From positions 630,753-694,752 of the forward strand of contig NZ_HG966617.1 of NCBI RefSeq assembly GCF_000689395.1: 64,000 nucleotides of DNA, given 5' to 3'. Every line of letters starts with the position of its first letter. Within the stretch, counting starts at the first letter, position 1. The DNA comes from Candidatus Phaeomarinobacter ectocarpi (GTDB lineage: Bacteria; Pseudomonadota; Alphaproteobacteria; CGMCC-115125). A program made the position numbers and the translations under genes. Below the pieces are notes generated by a model, which saw nothing but the letters and a program-made list of their open reading frames with translations, was not told the origin of the DNA and searched no databases. Positions 38,167-49,261 of the stretch are shown here, piece by piece.

Positions 38167-38685
38167 TTACTCGGCAACCGCCTGTTCAAGGCGGGCCAAT
38201 GCCTGAGCAAGGTCCGGGTCTTCAATGTCGTAATGCGGTTTGATATCTGGCCGGGGCGCAGGGGGGGATGCGCCAAACAGGCCACCCGTCGATGCGGTTT
38301 GCGGTTTGGGTTTATCGGCAGGCTTGGGCAACGGCCCTTGCACCAGCTTTAGCCGCGCCACCATGGGGCGGCCGTAAAATCCATTGATCTTGTCGATGAT
38401 CTGTGGCGCCAGATGCTGCATCTCAAGGGCAGCGGCCCCGGCGACGCGCACTGTCAGGGTGCTGCCGCCGGATGCGCCCTTTTGCGGCCGCGACAGGCGC
38501 TCGGGCGAGGTCAGCCGTGCCATTTGCGGGCCGACAATCTCCTGCCAGCGCGTCAGCACGTGGTCATCCGCAAAGCCGAACTTGGTGAAAGCCTTGCGCG
38601 TCAGCCCGTCCAGCCGCGTGCCCAGCCGCTCAAAGGTGAGCCGCTGGCGGGGAATAGACCGGGGAATAGGACGCAATGGAGACAT
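38167..38685 (-). CDS. dciA: DciA family protein (DUF721)
   Basis: DciA-type proteins help load the replicative helicase DnaB in bacteria that lack DnaC. The 172-residue protein has the domain in the first two thirds: WQEIVGPQMARLTSPERLSR, then LTVRVAGAAALEMQHLAPQI and INGFYGRPMVARLKLVQGPL. The C-terminal tail is Pro-rich. It lies between dsbA and mutY in the usual order. Confidence 0.88.
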   Translation of the reverse strand: MSPLRPIPRSIPRQRLTFERLGTRLDGLTRKAFTKFGFADDHVLTRWQEIVGPQMARLTSPERLSRPQKGASGGSTLTVRVAGAAALEMQHLAPQIIDKINGFYGRPMVARLKLVQGPLPKPADKPKPQTASTGGLFGASPPAPRPDIKPHYDIEDPDLAQALARLEQAVAE

Positions 38686-38839
38686 GACACACAGATATTC
38701 AACATTATGAGAGCACAGGCTAGACGCCGTGATCGCTCATGCTAAGTGTCGAACGAGACGCTGGCGATCACAAAAGCGTGGGTCATTCCGACGCTACAGG
38801 CCAGCTTGGCGCACAATTCAGGCATCCCAGTGGCAATCG

Positions 38840-41241
<2,402 letters not shown>

Positions 41242-41253
<12 letters not shown>

Positions 41254-41871
41254 AACATCTAGCGCCATGCGGGCGCGAACCGGGGCAAAACTTTTTCTGT
41301 GAAGCGGGGTTATCCCCAGCTTGTTAAGCGCTGTTTGGTGGGCCGCGGTGCCATATCCCTTGTGGCGGGCAAAGCCGTATCCCGGATATTCCGCATCCGC
41401 CGCCACCATTATGGCGTCCCGATAGGTCTTGGCGATGATTGATGCAGCAGCAACGGAGAGCGACCGACCGTCTCCCTTGATCACCGCCTGAGCAGGGCAG
41501 CCAACGTCCGGTGCATCGCGCCCGTCAATCAGCGCGAAGGAAGGTGGGGACGGGAGGTCGGCAACCGCCCGCGCCATGGCCAGAAACGTGGCCTGGCGAA
41601 TGTTCAGCTCATCAATTTCCTGCGGATCCGCAATGCCCACTCCCACGAGGGATGAAGCGCGTATGTGGCCAGCAAGGTCATTGCGTCTTTGAGCAGTGAG
41701 TTTCTTTGAGTCATTCAATCCCTCCGGAACACCAGATGTGGGAAGGATGACGGCAGATGCAACCACCGGCCCCGCCCATGGACCACGCCCTGCTTCGTCA
41801 ATGCCGCACACCGGAGAAATGCCGCACGCGGCTTCAAGGGAGAAATCGGGTCCCGGGGTGCTCTTACTCAT
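41242..41871 (-). CDS. rnhB: Ribonuclease HII
   Basis: Removes single ribonucleotides from DNA. With ATG 41871 it has 209 residues; this start overlaps the stop of the upstream FGE-like gene by 8 bases. Active-site blocks are VCGIDEAGRGPWAGPVVASA near the start, FALIDGRDAP and SVAAASIIAKTYRDAIM, with the DEAGRGPWAGP signature intact. A longer start at 41946 adds unlike residues. It lies just upstream of ccrM on the same strand. Confidence 0.95.
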
Positions 41872-42736
41872 GAGGCAATTCCCGCACCACCCGGAAGCCG
41901 ACGATGGATTGTCGTGCGTGCGGCGGCAGATTGTAACGGGTCCCAAGCCTCACGGGTCCCGGCGGGTCGGTCCACGAATGGCCGCGCAGGGCATAGGTCT
42001 CGCAGTTCTCGTGGGTTTGAGCCGTGCCATCCATCGGCAAATCCGCGTAGCCACCATTGTGGCAGTCAGCGACCCACTCCCATACATTGCCGATCATGTC
42101 GAAAAGACCAAACTCGTTCGCTGCGAAACTGGCCACCGGCGAGGTGTGCAAAAAGCCGTCGTCACAATGCTCCGCGACTTTCGCGACTTTGTTCTTGGCT
42201 GTCAGGTCATTGACATTGCCATGAGCGCACAAAGCTTCAGATGGTCGGTCGAGAGCTGACGGGCCCGCTGCGCGAACCCACTCAGCCTCTGTCGGCAAAC
42301 GATGGACCTGCCCGGTCATTGTGGACAGCCACGCAAGATAAGCCATGGCGTCGTCCCGTGACACGCATGTCACCGGATGTTGGTCCGATTGGGCAAACCC
42401 CGGCGCTTGCCAGTTGGCTGTGCCGTCCATGGCCCAGCCATCAGGCGTCAGGGTCCAGCAGCCCCAGGCGATTTCGTGGTTCGTGGCATGCACGAAGGCT
42501 GCGAACTGCCCGCGCGTCACCGGCGTTGTGCCAAAGGCAATGTCCGATTTGATAACAACCTGGCGCGTGGGGACCTCATCGCGGCCTGCCGCCACATCCT
42601 GATTATCCGCACCCATGACCACAGGGCCCGCCGGCACAATCTGAGTTGTCGGCCAGTCATCGCCAGTGCCGGAGGCAAATGCACTCCATCCGGACAGGAG
42701 CAAAATCAGCGTGGAAAATATCAGACGGCAAATCAT
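41864..42736 (-). CDS. Secreted FGE/SUMF1-domain protein without the catalytic Cys pair
   Basis: A 290-residue exported protein with a signal peptide (ICRLIFSTLILLLSGWSAFA). The body has the formylglycine-generating enzyme (SUMF1) fold: TPVTRGQFAAFV, RLPTEAEWVRAA, NEFGLFDMIGNVWEWVADC and the C-terminal IVGFRVVRE. True sulfatase-activating enzymes have a Cys pair in the RGGSW-to-GFR region, but here that segment (YALRGHSWTDPPGPVRLGTR and following) contains none. So it probably does not make formylglycine, and may act on another target or be structural. ATG 42736 fits the signal peptide; GTG 42745 and GTG 42742 are alternatives. Confidence 0.85.
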   Translation of the reverse strand: MICRLIFSTLILLLSGWSAFASGTGDDWPTTQIVPAGPVVMGADNQDVAAGRDEVPTRQVVIKSDIAFGTTPVTRGQFAAFVHATNHEIAWGCWTLTPDGWAMDGTANWQAPGFAQSDQHPVTCVSRDDAMAYLAWLSTMTGQVHRLPTEAEWVRAAGPSALDRPSEALCAHGNVNDLTAKNKVAKVAEHCDDGFLHTSPVASFAANEFGLFDMIGNVWEWVADCHNGGYADLPMDGTAQTHENCETYALRGHSWTDPPGPVRLGTRYNLPPHARQSIVGFRVVRELPHE

Positions 42737-42803
42737 AGGCACCACAAAGCCTGCGGAAGCGGCCCCGTGTCAAACCACCTGTCAAACCACGACGGGACGG
42801 TAC

Positions 42804-44144
42804 CTAGAGAAGCGCCAGTTGCTTCGGTCCCGCATTGGGGGCCTCAAACAGATCCGTGCGCAGCGGCAACCGCTGGCGAGACAGACCATGACGCTCCATG
42901 GCCAGCGCAAAGCGGCGTGAAATCGTCCAGGCGTAGGGGCCGCCGCCGGTCATGCGTTTGCCCCACTCCGCGTCATAGTCTTTGCCACCGCGCATATCGC
43001 GGACGATCTTCATCACCCGTTTGGCACGATGCGGCGTTACATCTGCCAGCCACTCCGCAAACAGATCCTTGATCTCAAGGGGCAGCCGCAACATCACATA
43101 GCCCGCCTCCCGCGCGCCCATGCGGGCAACGGCCTTGAGGATGGATTCAATCTCATGGTCATTGAGGGCGGGAATAACCGGCGCCACCATGACACCTGTG
43201 GGAATGCCCGCTTCGGAGAGCTGACGAATGGCATCAAGCCGCCGTCCCGGCGTTGAGGCGCGCGGTTCCATCGCCCGCGCCAGCTTGCCGTCCAGAGTTG
43301 TGACGGAGAGCGCAACTTTCACAAGCCCGTCCCGCGCCATCTCGCTCAATATGTCGATGTCGCGGGTGACCATGGCGGACTTGGTGACAATGCCGACAGG
43401 GTGCTTGTGCTCAGCAAGCACTTCAAGAACCTGCCGCGTGATCCGGCGCTCGCGCTCAATTGGCTGATACGGGTCCGTATTTGTGCCAATGGCAATCGTG
43501 CGCGGCTCATAGCCGGACTTGGACAACTCACGCCGCAGCAGCTTGGCGGCATTGGGTTTGGCAAACAGCTTGCTCTCGAAGTCGAGCCCGGCCGACAGCC
43601 CCATATAGGCGTGGGTCGGTCGCGCAAAGCAGTAGACACAGCCATGCTCACACCCCCGATAGGGGTTGATCGACCGGTCGAAGGAAATGTCCGGTGACTG
43701 GTTGCGCGTGATGATGGTCCGGGCCGCTTCGTCGCTGACGTGGGTCCGCAAAGGCTTTTCGTCCTCTGCGATGTCCCATCCATCGTCAAACGCCTCCGCG
43801 GCCCGGTGCTCATAGCGCCCCGAGCGATTGGAACGCGCGCCGCGACCTTTGCGTGCTTCGTGCAGTCTTCCCGTTTTGGGGGAAGGAAGACTGCTGCCCG
43901 GCCCGAAATCGGGGCGCGAGACGGGGCCTGGGGCAGGGCGTATCTCCCCATCCGCATCACCGGGCATCAAAGCGCGTGTCTGTGGCTGACCGGATTGGGG
44001 GGCGGTCAGGGGAAACACGGGCATGGTCGCAGCGCGCGCTGTCTCGTTGGCCTGATGCGGTGGGATATCTGAGGCCGGGTCTGCCGCCCCGGCCTCCCGC
44101 CGCAAGCCAAATTCAATAATCTCTTGGTGCGCTGTTCTGTTCAT
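42804..44144 (-). CDS. PA0069-family radical SAM protein
   Basis: A 446-residue enzyme of the radical SAM superfamily, related to the spore photoproduct lyase-like group. The [4Fe-4S] motif is CEHGCVYCFARPTHAYMG (C-x3-C-x2-C). Other blocks are SPDISFDRSINPYRG, IAIGTNTDPYQPIER, VGIVTKSAMVTRDIDIL and VMVAPVIPALNDHEIESIL. The reaction is not known. A Pro-rich N-terminus of about 120 residues precedes the core. The start is uncertain: ATG 44144 gives this length, ATG 44186 is also open, and neither has a strong ribosome site. Confidence 0.9.
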   Translation of the reverse strand: MNRTAHQEIIEFGLRREAGAADPASDIPPHQANETARAATMPVFPLTAPQSGQPQTRALMPGDADGEIRPAPGPVSRPDFGPGSSLPSPKTGRLHEARKGRGARSNRSGRYEHRAAEAFDDGWDIAEDEKPLRTHVSDEAARTIITRNQSPDISFDRSINPYRGCEHGCVYCFARPTHAYMGLSAGLDFESKLFAKPNAAKLLRRELSKSGYEPRTIAIGTNTDPYQPIERERRITRQVLEVLAEHKHPVGIVTKSAMVTRDIDILSEMARDGLVKVALSVTTLDGKLARAMEPRASTPGRRLDAIRQLSEAGIPTGVMVAPVIPALNDHEIESILKAVARMGAREAGYVMLRLPLEIKDLFAEWLADVTPHRAKRVMKIVRDMRGGKDYDAEWGKRMTGGGPYAWTISRRFALAMERHGLSRQRLPLRTDLFEAPNAGPKQLALL

Positions 44145-44244
44145 GTGAGGAATATAATCACAACAAAAAGAACAAGACAAGAACATTTAGGTTAACGCCA
44201 AGCGCCCTTCGCAGGCGCAGCAAAACCACGCTAAAGTCCGCCGC

Positions 44245-44946
44245 ATGCTGAGCGTCGTGATTCCAACTTTGAACGCTGAAAAGTCACTCACCCGGGTGCT
44301 GGCGGCGCTGATCCGCCCGACCGTCCGTGGGCTGATCAAGGACGTGGTCATTGTCGATGGCGGCTCTACAGATGGCACCGAACGCATTGCTGAAACATCG
44401 GGTGCGAAATTCGTGAGCGCGCCCAAAGGCCGGGGCACCCAGCTGGCGGCCGGGGCGCAGGCGGCGCGCGGCGAGTGGCTGTTGTTCCTCCACGCTGACA
44501 CGGTGCTGCAGCCCGGCTGGGAAGAAGAAGTGGAAACACTTCTTGAGCGGCTGGAAAAGCGAGGCGAAAAAGGCCTCGATTTCGCAGCCGTCTTCAAATT
44601 TGCATTGGACGACTTTTCTCTGTGGGCGCGCATGCTCGAAGGTATTGTCTCGTGGCGCTGCCGCCTCTTTGGTCTGCCTTATGGCGACCAGGGCCTGATG
44701 GTCTCTCGCAGACTGTATGACCAGCTCGGCGGCTATCGCCCCTTGCAGATCATGGAAGACGTTGACCTGGTCCGCCGCATTGGCCGCCGCCGTCTTGTTT
44801 TCCTGCGGTCACCCGCCGTCACCAGCCCCGAGCACTATTTGAATGACGGCTATATCGCCCGCTCATCCAGAAACGCTCTATGCCTGATGCTTTACTATTT
44901 GGGCGTAAACCCCGACCGCATCGCCCGCGTCTACTCGCGGCGCTAG
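44245..44946 (+). CDS. TIGR04283-family glycosyltransferase
   Basis: A 233-residue GT2-type glycosyltransferase. The nucleotide-sugar binding region is VVIPTLNAEKSLTRVLAAL, and the DxD-like acidic region is LLFLHADTVLQPGWEEEVE. YGDQGLMVSRRLYDQLGGY and MEDVDLVRRIGRR follow. The TIGR04283 family is a companion of TIGR04282 and is named for proposed arsenosugar biosynthesis. Such a role is not shown here. The acceptor is unknown. Confidence 0.85.
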   Translation: MLSVVIPTLNAEKSLTRVLAALIRPTVRGLIKDVVIVDGGSTDGTERIAETSGAKFVSAPKGRGTQLAAGAQAARGEWLLFLHADTVLQPGWEEEVETLLERLEKRGEKGLDFAAVFKFALDDFSLWARMLEGIVSWRCRLFGLPYGDQGLMVSRRLYDQLGGYRPLQIMEDVDLVRRIGRRRLVFLRSPAVTSPEHYLNDGYIARSSRNALCLMLYYLGVNPDRIARVYSRR

Positions 44947-45048
44947 ATCATTAGCGACAAGATGCCACTTTCTCAGATTTCCCCTGGGACATTACGGTCG
45001 ATGGCAGCTCTGTCAGGATTGCTACATCCCCCAAAGGGAGCGTCGACC

Positions 45049-45426
45049 ATGAACACTTTCCTTGCCATTGCGGCAGGCCTCAGCTTGTTCAATCTGGCCC
45101 TTCATTTTTTCATGGGCGGCAGGTCAATTGCCCGTCCATTGCTCAATGATCAGAACCTTACAACCGAGGTCAAATACGTTCTCTACTACTGCTGGCACCT
45201 CGTCACTCTTGCTATTGCGCTGCAGGCCGGACTGTTTGTCGTTGCTATGCTTTACCCGGCAATGCCGGAGACAAACGCTCTGATCATTGTTGGGACTCTC
45301 TTTGCGGCCAGCTTTGCGGTGCTCGGCATTCTCATGGCCCCCGCCCTTAAAATTTCCTACAGCGTGCTGCCCCAAGGGTGGTTGTTTGTGCCCGTCGCGA
45401 TGTGCGGTGTGGTAGGTCTTACCTGA
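45049..45426 (+). CDS. Small integral membrane protein
   Basis: A 125-residue protein I do not recognise, with about four transmembrane helices (AIAAGLSLFNLALHFFMGG, YCWHLVTLAIALQAGLFVV, LIIVGTLFAASFAVLGILM, LPQGWLFVPVAMCGVVGL). I chose ATG 45049 because GGGAG lies about 8 bp upstream; a start at 44962 would add a non-hydrophobic leader. It lies between the two glycosyltransferase-like genes in the same direction. Confidence 0.65.
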   Translation: MNTFLAIAAGLSLFNLALHFFMGGRSIARPLLNDQNLTTEVKYVLYYCWHLVTLAIALQAGLFVVAMLYPAMPETNALIIVGTLFAASFAVLGILMAPALKISYSVLPQGWLFVPVAMCGVVGLT

Positions 45427-45472
45427 TCTTCTCACCCAGACACGACCGAACCGGCCTCGGACCATTCGCACG

Positions 45473-46069
45473 ATGCAAAACACCCTCGCCATCATGGCCA
45501 AAGCACCTGCCATGGGCCGGGTTAAGACACGCCTGGCAAAGGATGTTGGTCCGGTTGAAGCGACGCGTTTCTATCGTGTGGCCCTCGCCCGCTTGATCCG
45601 CAGGCTAGCAGCCGACCCACGCTGGCAAACCGTCGTTGCAGCAAGCCCTGATATGCAGGCGCTCCCAGATCAACGATGGCTGCAAAACGCAGATGCGGTC
45701 GTGCCGCAGGGTGAAGGTGACCTTGGCGCGCGCATGCAGCGCGTCTTTGATACGGCTCCCAAAGGGCCGGTGGTCATCATCGGCAGCGACATCCCCGACA
45801 TCTCTGCTCGTCACATAGCGCAGGCGTTCAAGGCCCTCGGCAACAATGATGCCGTCATGGGCCCGTCCGTAGACGGAGGGTATTGGCTCATTGGCCAGAA
45901 GCGCATGCCGAAAGTGCTGATGCCGTTTGAGAATGTGGAATGGTCAAGCGGTCGCGAATGCGATCAGACAGTTGCTAATTTTGCCACGGCCCGCGTGTCG
46001 ATGCTCAATGAGTTGTCTGATGTGGACAGCGGTGCAGACTTAGCCCAGTGGCGTGGGCGCTGCGGCTAG
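45473..46069 (+). CDS. TIGR04282-family glycosyltransferase-like protein
   Basis: A 198-residue protein of the GT-A-like TIGR04282 family, named for arsenosugar biosynthesis. Blocks are LAIMAKAPAMGRVKTRLAKD at the N-terminus, VVAASPDMQALPDQRWLQNA, VVIIGSDIPDISARHI and MGPSVDGGYWLIGQKRMPK. It often pairs with TIGR04283, as here. No arsenic methyltransferase or ArsS gene is visible, so the name should be read with care. A repeat-containing intergenic region follows. Confidence 0.85.
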   Translation: MQNTLAIMAKAPAMGRVKTRLAKDVGPVEATRFYRVALARLIRRLAADPRWQTVVAASPDMQALPDQRWLQNADAVVPQGEGDLGARMQRVFDTAPKGPVVIIGSDIPDISARHIAQAFKALGNNDAVMGPSVDGGYWLIGQKRMPKVLMPFENVEWSSGRECDQTVANFATARVSMLNELSDVDSGADLAQWRGRCG

Positions 46070-46087
46070 GAGCCAATGCGAGTTGAA

Positions 46088-46153
46088 CCCGGATCAAGTC
46101 CGGGGTAATCGGATTTTGATGAAAACAGGCCGTATCCCCGGACTTGATCCGGG
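46088..46153. repeat. Inverted repeat between convergent genes
   Basis: Arm 1 (46088-46105) CCCGGATCAAGTCCGGGG and arm 2 (46136-46153) CCCCGGACTTGATCCGGG are perfect inverses over 18 bp, 30 bp apart. Each arm is itself a palindrome (CCCGGA, loop TCAAG, TCCGGG). Location between two converging genes suits a bidirectional terminator, but no T-run follows. The GATCAAGTCC class recalls common alphaproteobacterial intergenic repeats and differs from the composite element elsewhere in the window. Confidence 0.8.
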
Positions 46154-46175
46154 GTCCACTCGCCTTGCAACAAGC

Positions 46176-47981
46176 CTAAAGCCGTGAAGCGTTCTGCACC
46201 GTGGCACCCGCACGCTCAATTGGCGCGTAGACAGGCCAGCCGCCAGCAGCTGCCTGGTCGAGGGACGGTGAGGGCTGACCAAGGCGCAGGCGATAAAGCC
46301 AGAGATTGGTCATGATGCGTTCCACATAGCCGCGGGTTTCAGCTGCCGGGATGCTTTCAATGAAAGTCAGCGGGTCCTGTGCGTCTTCGCCGATCTGCTT
46401 CGTCCAGCGAATGAGATTGCCCGGCCCGGCATTGTAGGCGACGGCCATCTGGAACAGGTTTCCATAAGGCTCGCTGTAGCCCATGAGTTCCTGCAGATAG
46501 GTCTGGCCCAGTGCCAGATTGTGCTCGGGATCATTCAGGCGGTCACGGTTGCCGCGTTTGTATGTGGAATCCTTGGTGATGTGATAGGCCGTGCCCGGCA
46601 TGATCTGCATCAGACCCGCAGCGCCCGCATGGCTGCTCGCGCCGGTGATGAAACGGCTCTCCTGCCGCGCAACGGCGAGCAGCAGGGCACGGTCAACTTC
46701 ATACCCGCCTTCAGGCGTAATGTCGGGTACCGGGAACAACGCCGCACCAATCGGCTGCGGGCTTGCAAGAGCCACCGCAAGCTGTGTGGCCGGAAGGTTG
46801 AGGTCGCGGGCAAGCGTGGCAAGCGCGATATCAAGCGACGGATCAAGACGGCCATGGGCGCGCCGCAGTTCGGCTTCCGCCACGTCCTGCTTGCCGATCT
46901 GGGCAAGTGCAGCGCCACGGCGCACCTGCTCGATTGCCAGCAGGGCTGTGCGGCTCGTCGCATCAATTGCAGGATCTGACCACGTCACACGCGGTTCACG
47001 GCCAAGCTGCCGCTGGGCAAGCAGCCCGTAAAACGTCATGCCGGTGCCCGCGGCAATTTCAAGCTGGGTCACCGCCTTGGCCGGTTCGCGAATGGCAAAG
47101 TAGGAACGCGCCGCCCAGAACGCAGCCGCAGAGCGTGTCCAGTCCGAAACGCTGATATTGCCTGCCAGCGCTTCAAAATGCCCTGCTGCAACATCCGGCT
47201 TGTCCATGCGCCAGGCGGAAAGCCCCGCATACCAGTCCGCCAGCGGCGCGTCTTCACGATGCGACGCTGCAATGGCTGATGCGAGATCGAAGGCTTTGTT
47301 GATCTTGCCTTCAACATAATAGGACCACGCGATCCGCGCCTTGATGGCCGCGCGTTCATCCGCACCCAGACGGTTGCGGACCTTTGATGAGTCGAGAAGT
47401 TGCAGCGCCTGCGTTGGCCGTTCGCGGGAAATCAGCGAACGCACTTTTCTTGAAATCGTACGTCCATAGCCTGTCCGGCCTTCAGCGCTGGACCCGGACA
47501 CCGCATAGACCGAGTGATACGCCGTTGGTCTGAACGCGCGTCGCACCGGCCGAACCGGCACGCTGGCACCACCACGCCGCTTCATGGCGAGTTTGTGAAT
47601 CTTGTTGGCACCTGGGTGGTCCGCATATTTCGCGAGCCACGACCGCAGCTCGGAATATTTCGACCGATAGGCTGTGGGGTGCATGTAGCGCTGATGCAGC
47701 ACATGGCCCATCAGCACTTTGTCTGTGAGTTGGCCAATCAGGATATCTGCCTGTTTGAGGTCACCGCGCTCCTGAACCTGGAAAATCTGGATATACCGGG
47801 CGCGATCTTCTTCAGAGAGAACCGCAACCGGTTCACCTGCATGAACGCGGCCGGCCATCGCCGTCACGAAAAGCGTAATGGCAAGGAGCAGGACACCGGA
47901 CAGCATCCAGAAACGCGCGCGGGCATCTGCCTCACGGTCAACCTGAATGGCCACAGCAGTCTGAGATTTTCGGCTTGGCAT
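46176..47981 (-). CDS. Lytic transglycosylase (Slt70-like)
   Basis: Cleaves peptidoglycan glycan strands in the periplasm. The 601-residue protein begins with a membrane or signal segment (MLSGVLLLAITLFVTAMAG) and a large helical N-terminal part with repeats. The C-terminal SLT domain shows ALLLAVARQESRFITGASSH (catalytic Glu near 437) and AAGLMQIMPGTAYHITKD, then YNAGPGNLIRW. I chose ATG 47981 (G-run just upstream); GTG 47996 would add five residues. Confidence 0.92.
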   Translation of the reverse strand: MPSRKSQTAVAIQVDREADARARFWMLSGVLLLAITLFVTAMAGRVHAGEPVAVLSEEDRARYIQIFQVQERGDLKQADILIGQLTDKVLMGHVLHQRYMHPTAYRSKYSELRSWLAKYADHPGANKIHKLAMKRRGGASVPVRPVRRAFRPTAYHSVYAVSGSSAEGRTGYGRTISRKVRSLISRERPTQALQLLDSSKVRNRLGADERAAIKARIAWSYYVEGKINKAFDLASAIAASHREDAPLADWYAGLSAWRMDKPDVAAGHFEALAGNISVSDWTRSAAAFWAARSYFAIREPAKAVTQLEIAAGTGMTFYGLLAQRQLGREPRVTWSDPAIDATSRTALLAIEQVRRGAALAQIGKQDVAEAELRRAHGRLDPSLDIALATLARDLNLPATQLAVALASPQPIGAALFPVPDITPEGGYEVDRALLLAVARQESRFITGASSHAGAAGLMQIMPGTAYHITKDSTYKRGNRDRLNDPEHNLALGQTYLQELMGYSEPYGNLFQMAVAYNAGPGNLIRWTKQIGEDAQDPLTFIESIPAAETRGYVERIMTNLWLYRLRLGQPSPSLDQAAAGGWPVYAPIERAGATVQNASRL

Positions 47982-48113
47982 GCGGCCCCCCGGCACGTTG
48001 CCCGATCTTGAGTGACACCCGTAAACGCAGGTGCCCTGTATCAGTTCAGGATTAATCTAACGGTCAGCCCGTAAGGATGCGAGTCTCGTGCCATCGCGAC
48101 AGTTAATGCGCAT

Positions 48114-48965
48114 CTAGAGGCCAAGCTCGGCCATCTTGTCCTTGAGGCTCAACAGATCACGCCACGCGAGACGCTTTTGTGCCGGCTGGCGCAGCAGATA
48201 GGCAGGATGCAGCATCGCAATGGCCGGCATCGTCTGCCCGGCTGGCCCGCCAATGGCAGCAGGATCAAAATCTTTCCATTGGCCGCGCAGGCGGGTGATT
48301 CCCGTTTTGGTGCCAAAAAGCTCTTTTGCAGACACGCCACCGATGCAGACCAGCACTTTTGGCCCCACAAGCTCGATATGCCGAAGAATGAACGGCAGGC
48401 ACATGGCGGTCTCGGCCGGCGTCGGCGTGCGATTCCCCGGTGGCCGCCAGGGCAGCACATTGGAAATATAGACGGTTTCACGGCTGAGACCGATTGACGC
48501 GAGCATCCGGTCCAAAAGTTGTCCCGAGCGCCCCACGAATGGCAGCCCCTGAATATCCTCGTCGCGCCCGGGCGCTTCGCCCACAAGCATGATTTTCGCC
48601 TGCGGATTGCCGTCCGCAAAGACCAGGTTCTTGGCGGTGGCTTTCAGCGGGCAGCCGGCGAAGCCCGCCATGGCGTTACGCAGGTCATCCAGATTTGACG
48701 CCGCGGCAGCAAGGGCACGCGCGTCATCAATGGCGGCCTTGTCGTCAGCGAGTTCCGCCTGGGGCGCTTGCGGCCTGATGGGCTGTTTGGCGCCGGGCAG
48801 GGGCGGTTTTCCACCATTTGATACTCTTGGCTCCGGCTCTGGCACAGCTGCCAGTCGGTCGATGGGCTCATCGCCGATGGCCTCATCCGCGCCTGCTTCC
48901 ACAAACCAGCGCAGCAGGTCGGCCAGCTCGGTATGCTCGTCAGCGGATGTGGAAAGATCGCTCAT
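48114..48965 (-). CDS. Uracil-DNA glycosylase, family 4-like
   Basis: Removes uracil from DNA. The 283-residue protein has a Pro-rich N-terminus of about 80 residues and then the UDG core: [74 protein letters not shown] and [20 protein letters not shown] and HPAYLLR are the family motifs. Fe-S Cys in the first block appear partly replaced (FAGC rather than C..C), as in other alphaproteobacterial members. Confidence 0.93.
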   Translation of the reverse strand: MSDLSTSADEHTELADLLRWFVEAGADEAIGDEPIDRLAAVPEPEPRVSNGGKPPLPGAKQPIRPQAPQAELADDKAAIDDARALAAAASNLDDLRNAMAGFAGCPLKATAKNLVFADGNPQAKIMLVGEAPGRDEDIQGLPFVGRSGQLLDRMLASIGLSRETVYISNVLPWRPPGNRTPTPAETAMCLPFILRHIELVGPKVLVCIGGVSAKELFGTKTGITRLRGQWKDFDPAAIGGPAGQTMPAIAMLHPAYLLRQPAQKRLAWRDLLSLKDKMAELGL

Positions 48966-49261
48966 GGGCGCTAGTTTTAAGGGGGCAGGGGCCGCGAGTC
49001 ACACCTGCATTCGCCAATTCGTCTTAATGGGGGGCATCAAGTGCCCTGCGATGAGGGGTGCTACCGTTTTCTGCGGTCTTGTTTGCCCCGCTTGACCGCA
49101 AAAGGGGCTTGGCCCCATAAACGCGGTCCGTCATGCCGGGTATGGCGGAAATCCGCGATTGATTAGAACAATTTATGCCAGCCACCCGGCATCTGGTTTC
49201 CGTTGCGGCCATGTGAAGACCGGGCCAAGACCGGACACGAAATTCGACCTAGGAGGTTCTT
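48966..49261. other. Intergenic region before etfQO
   Basis: About 296 bp between divergent genes. It holds a nested hairpin at 49095-49127: outer ACCGC and GCGGT, inner GGGGC and GCCCC around TTG. The AGGAGG ribosome site of the next gene is at 49251-49256. No gene is seen. Confidence 0.5.

Noticed and set aside
45049-46069. Arsenosugar cluster as a firm call
   Set aside because: Only the two family names point to arsenic; no arsenic gene is present in the window.
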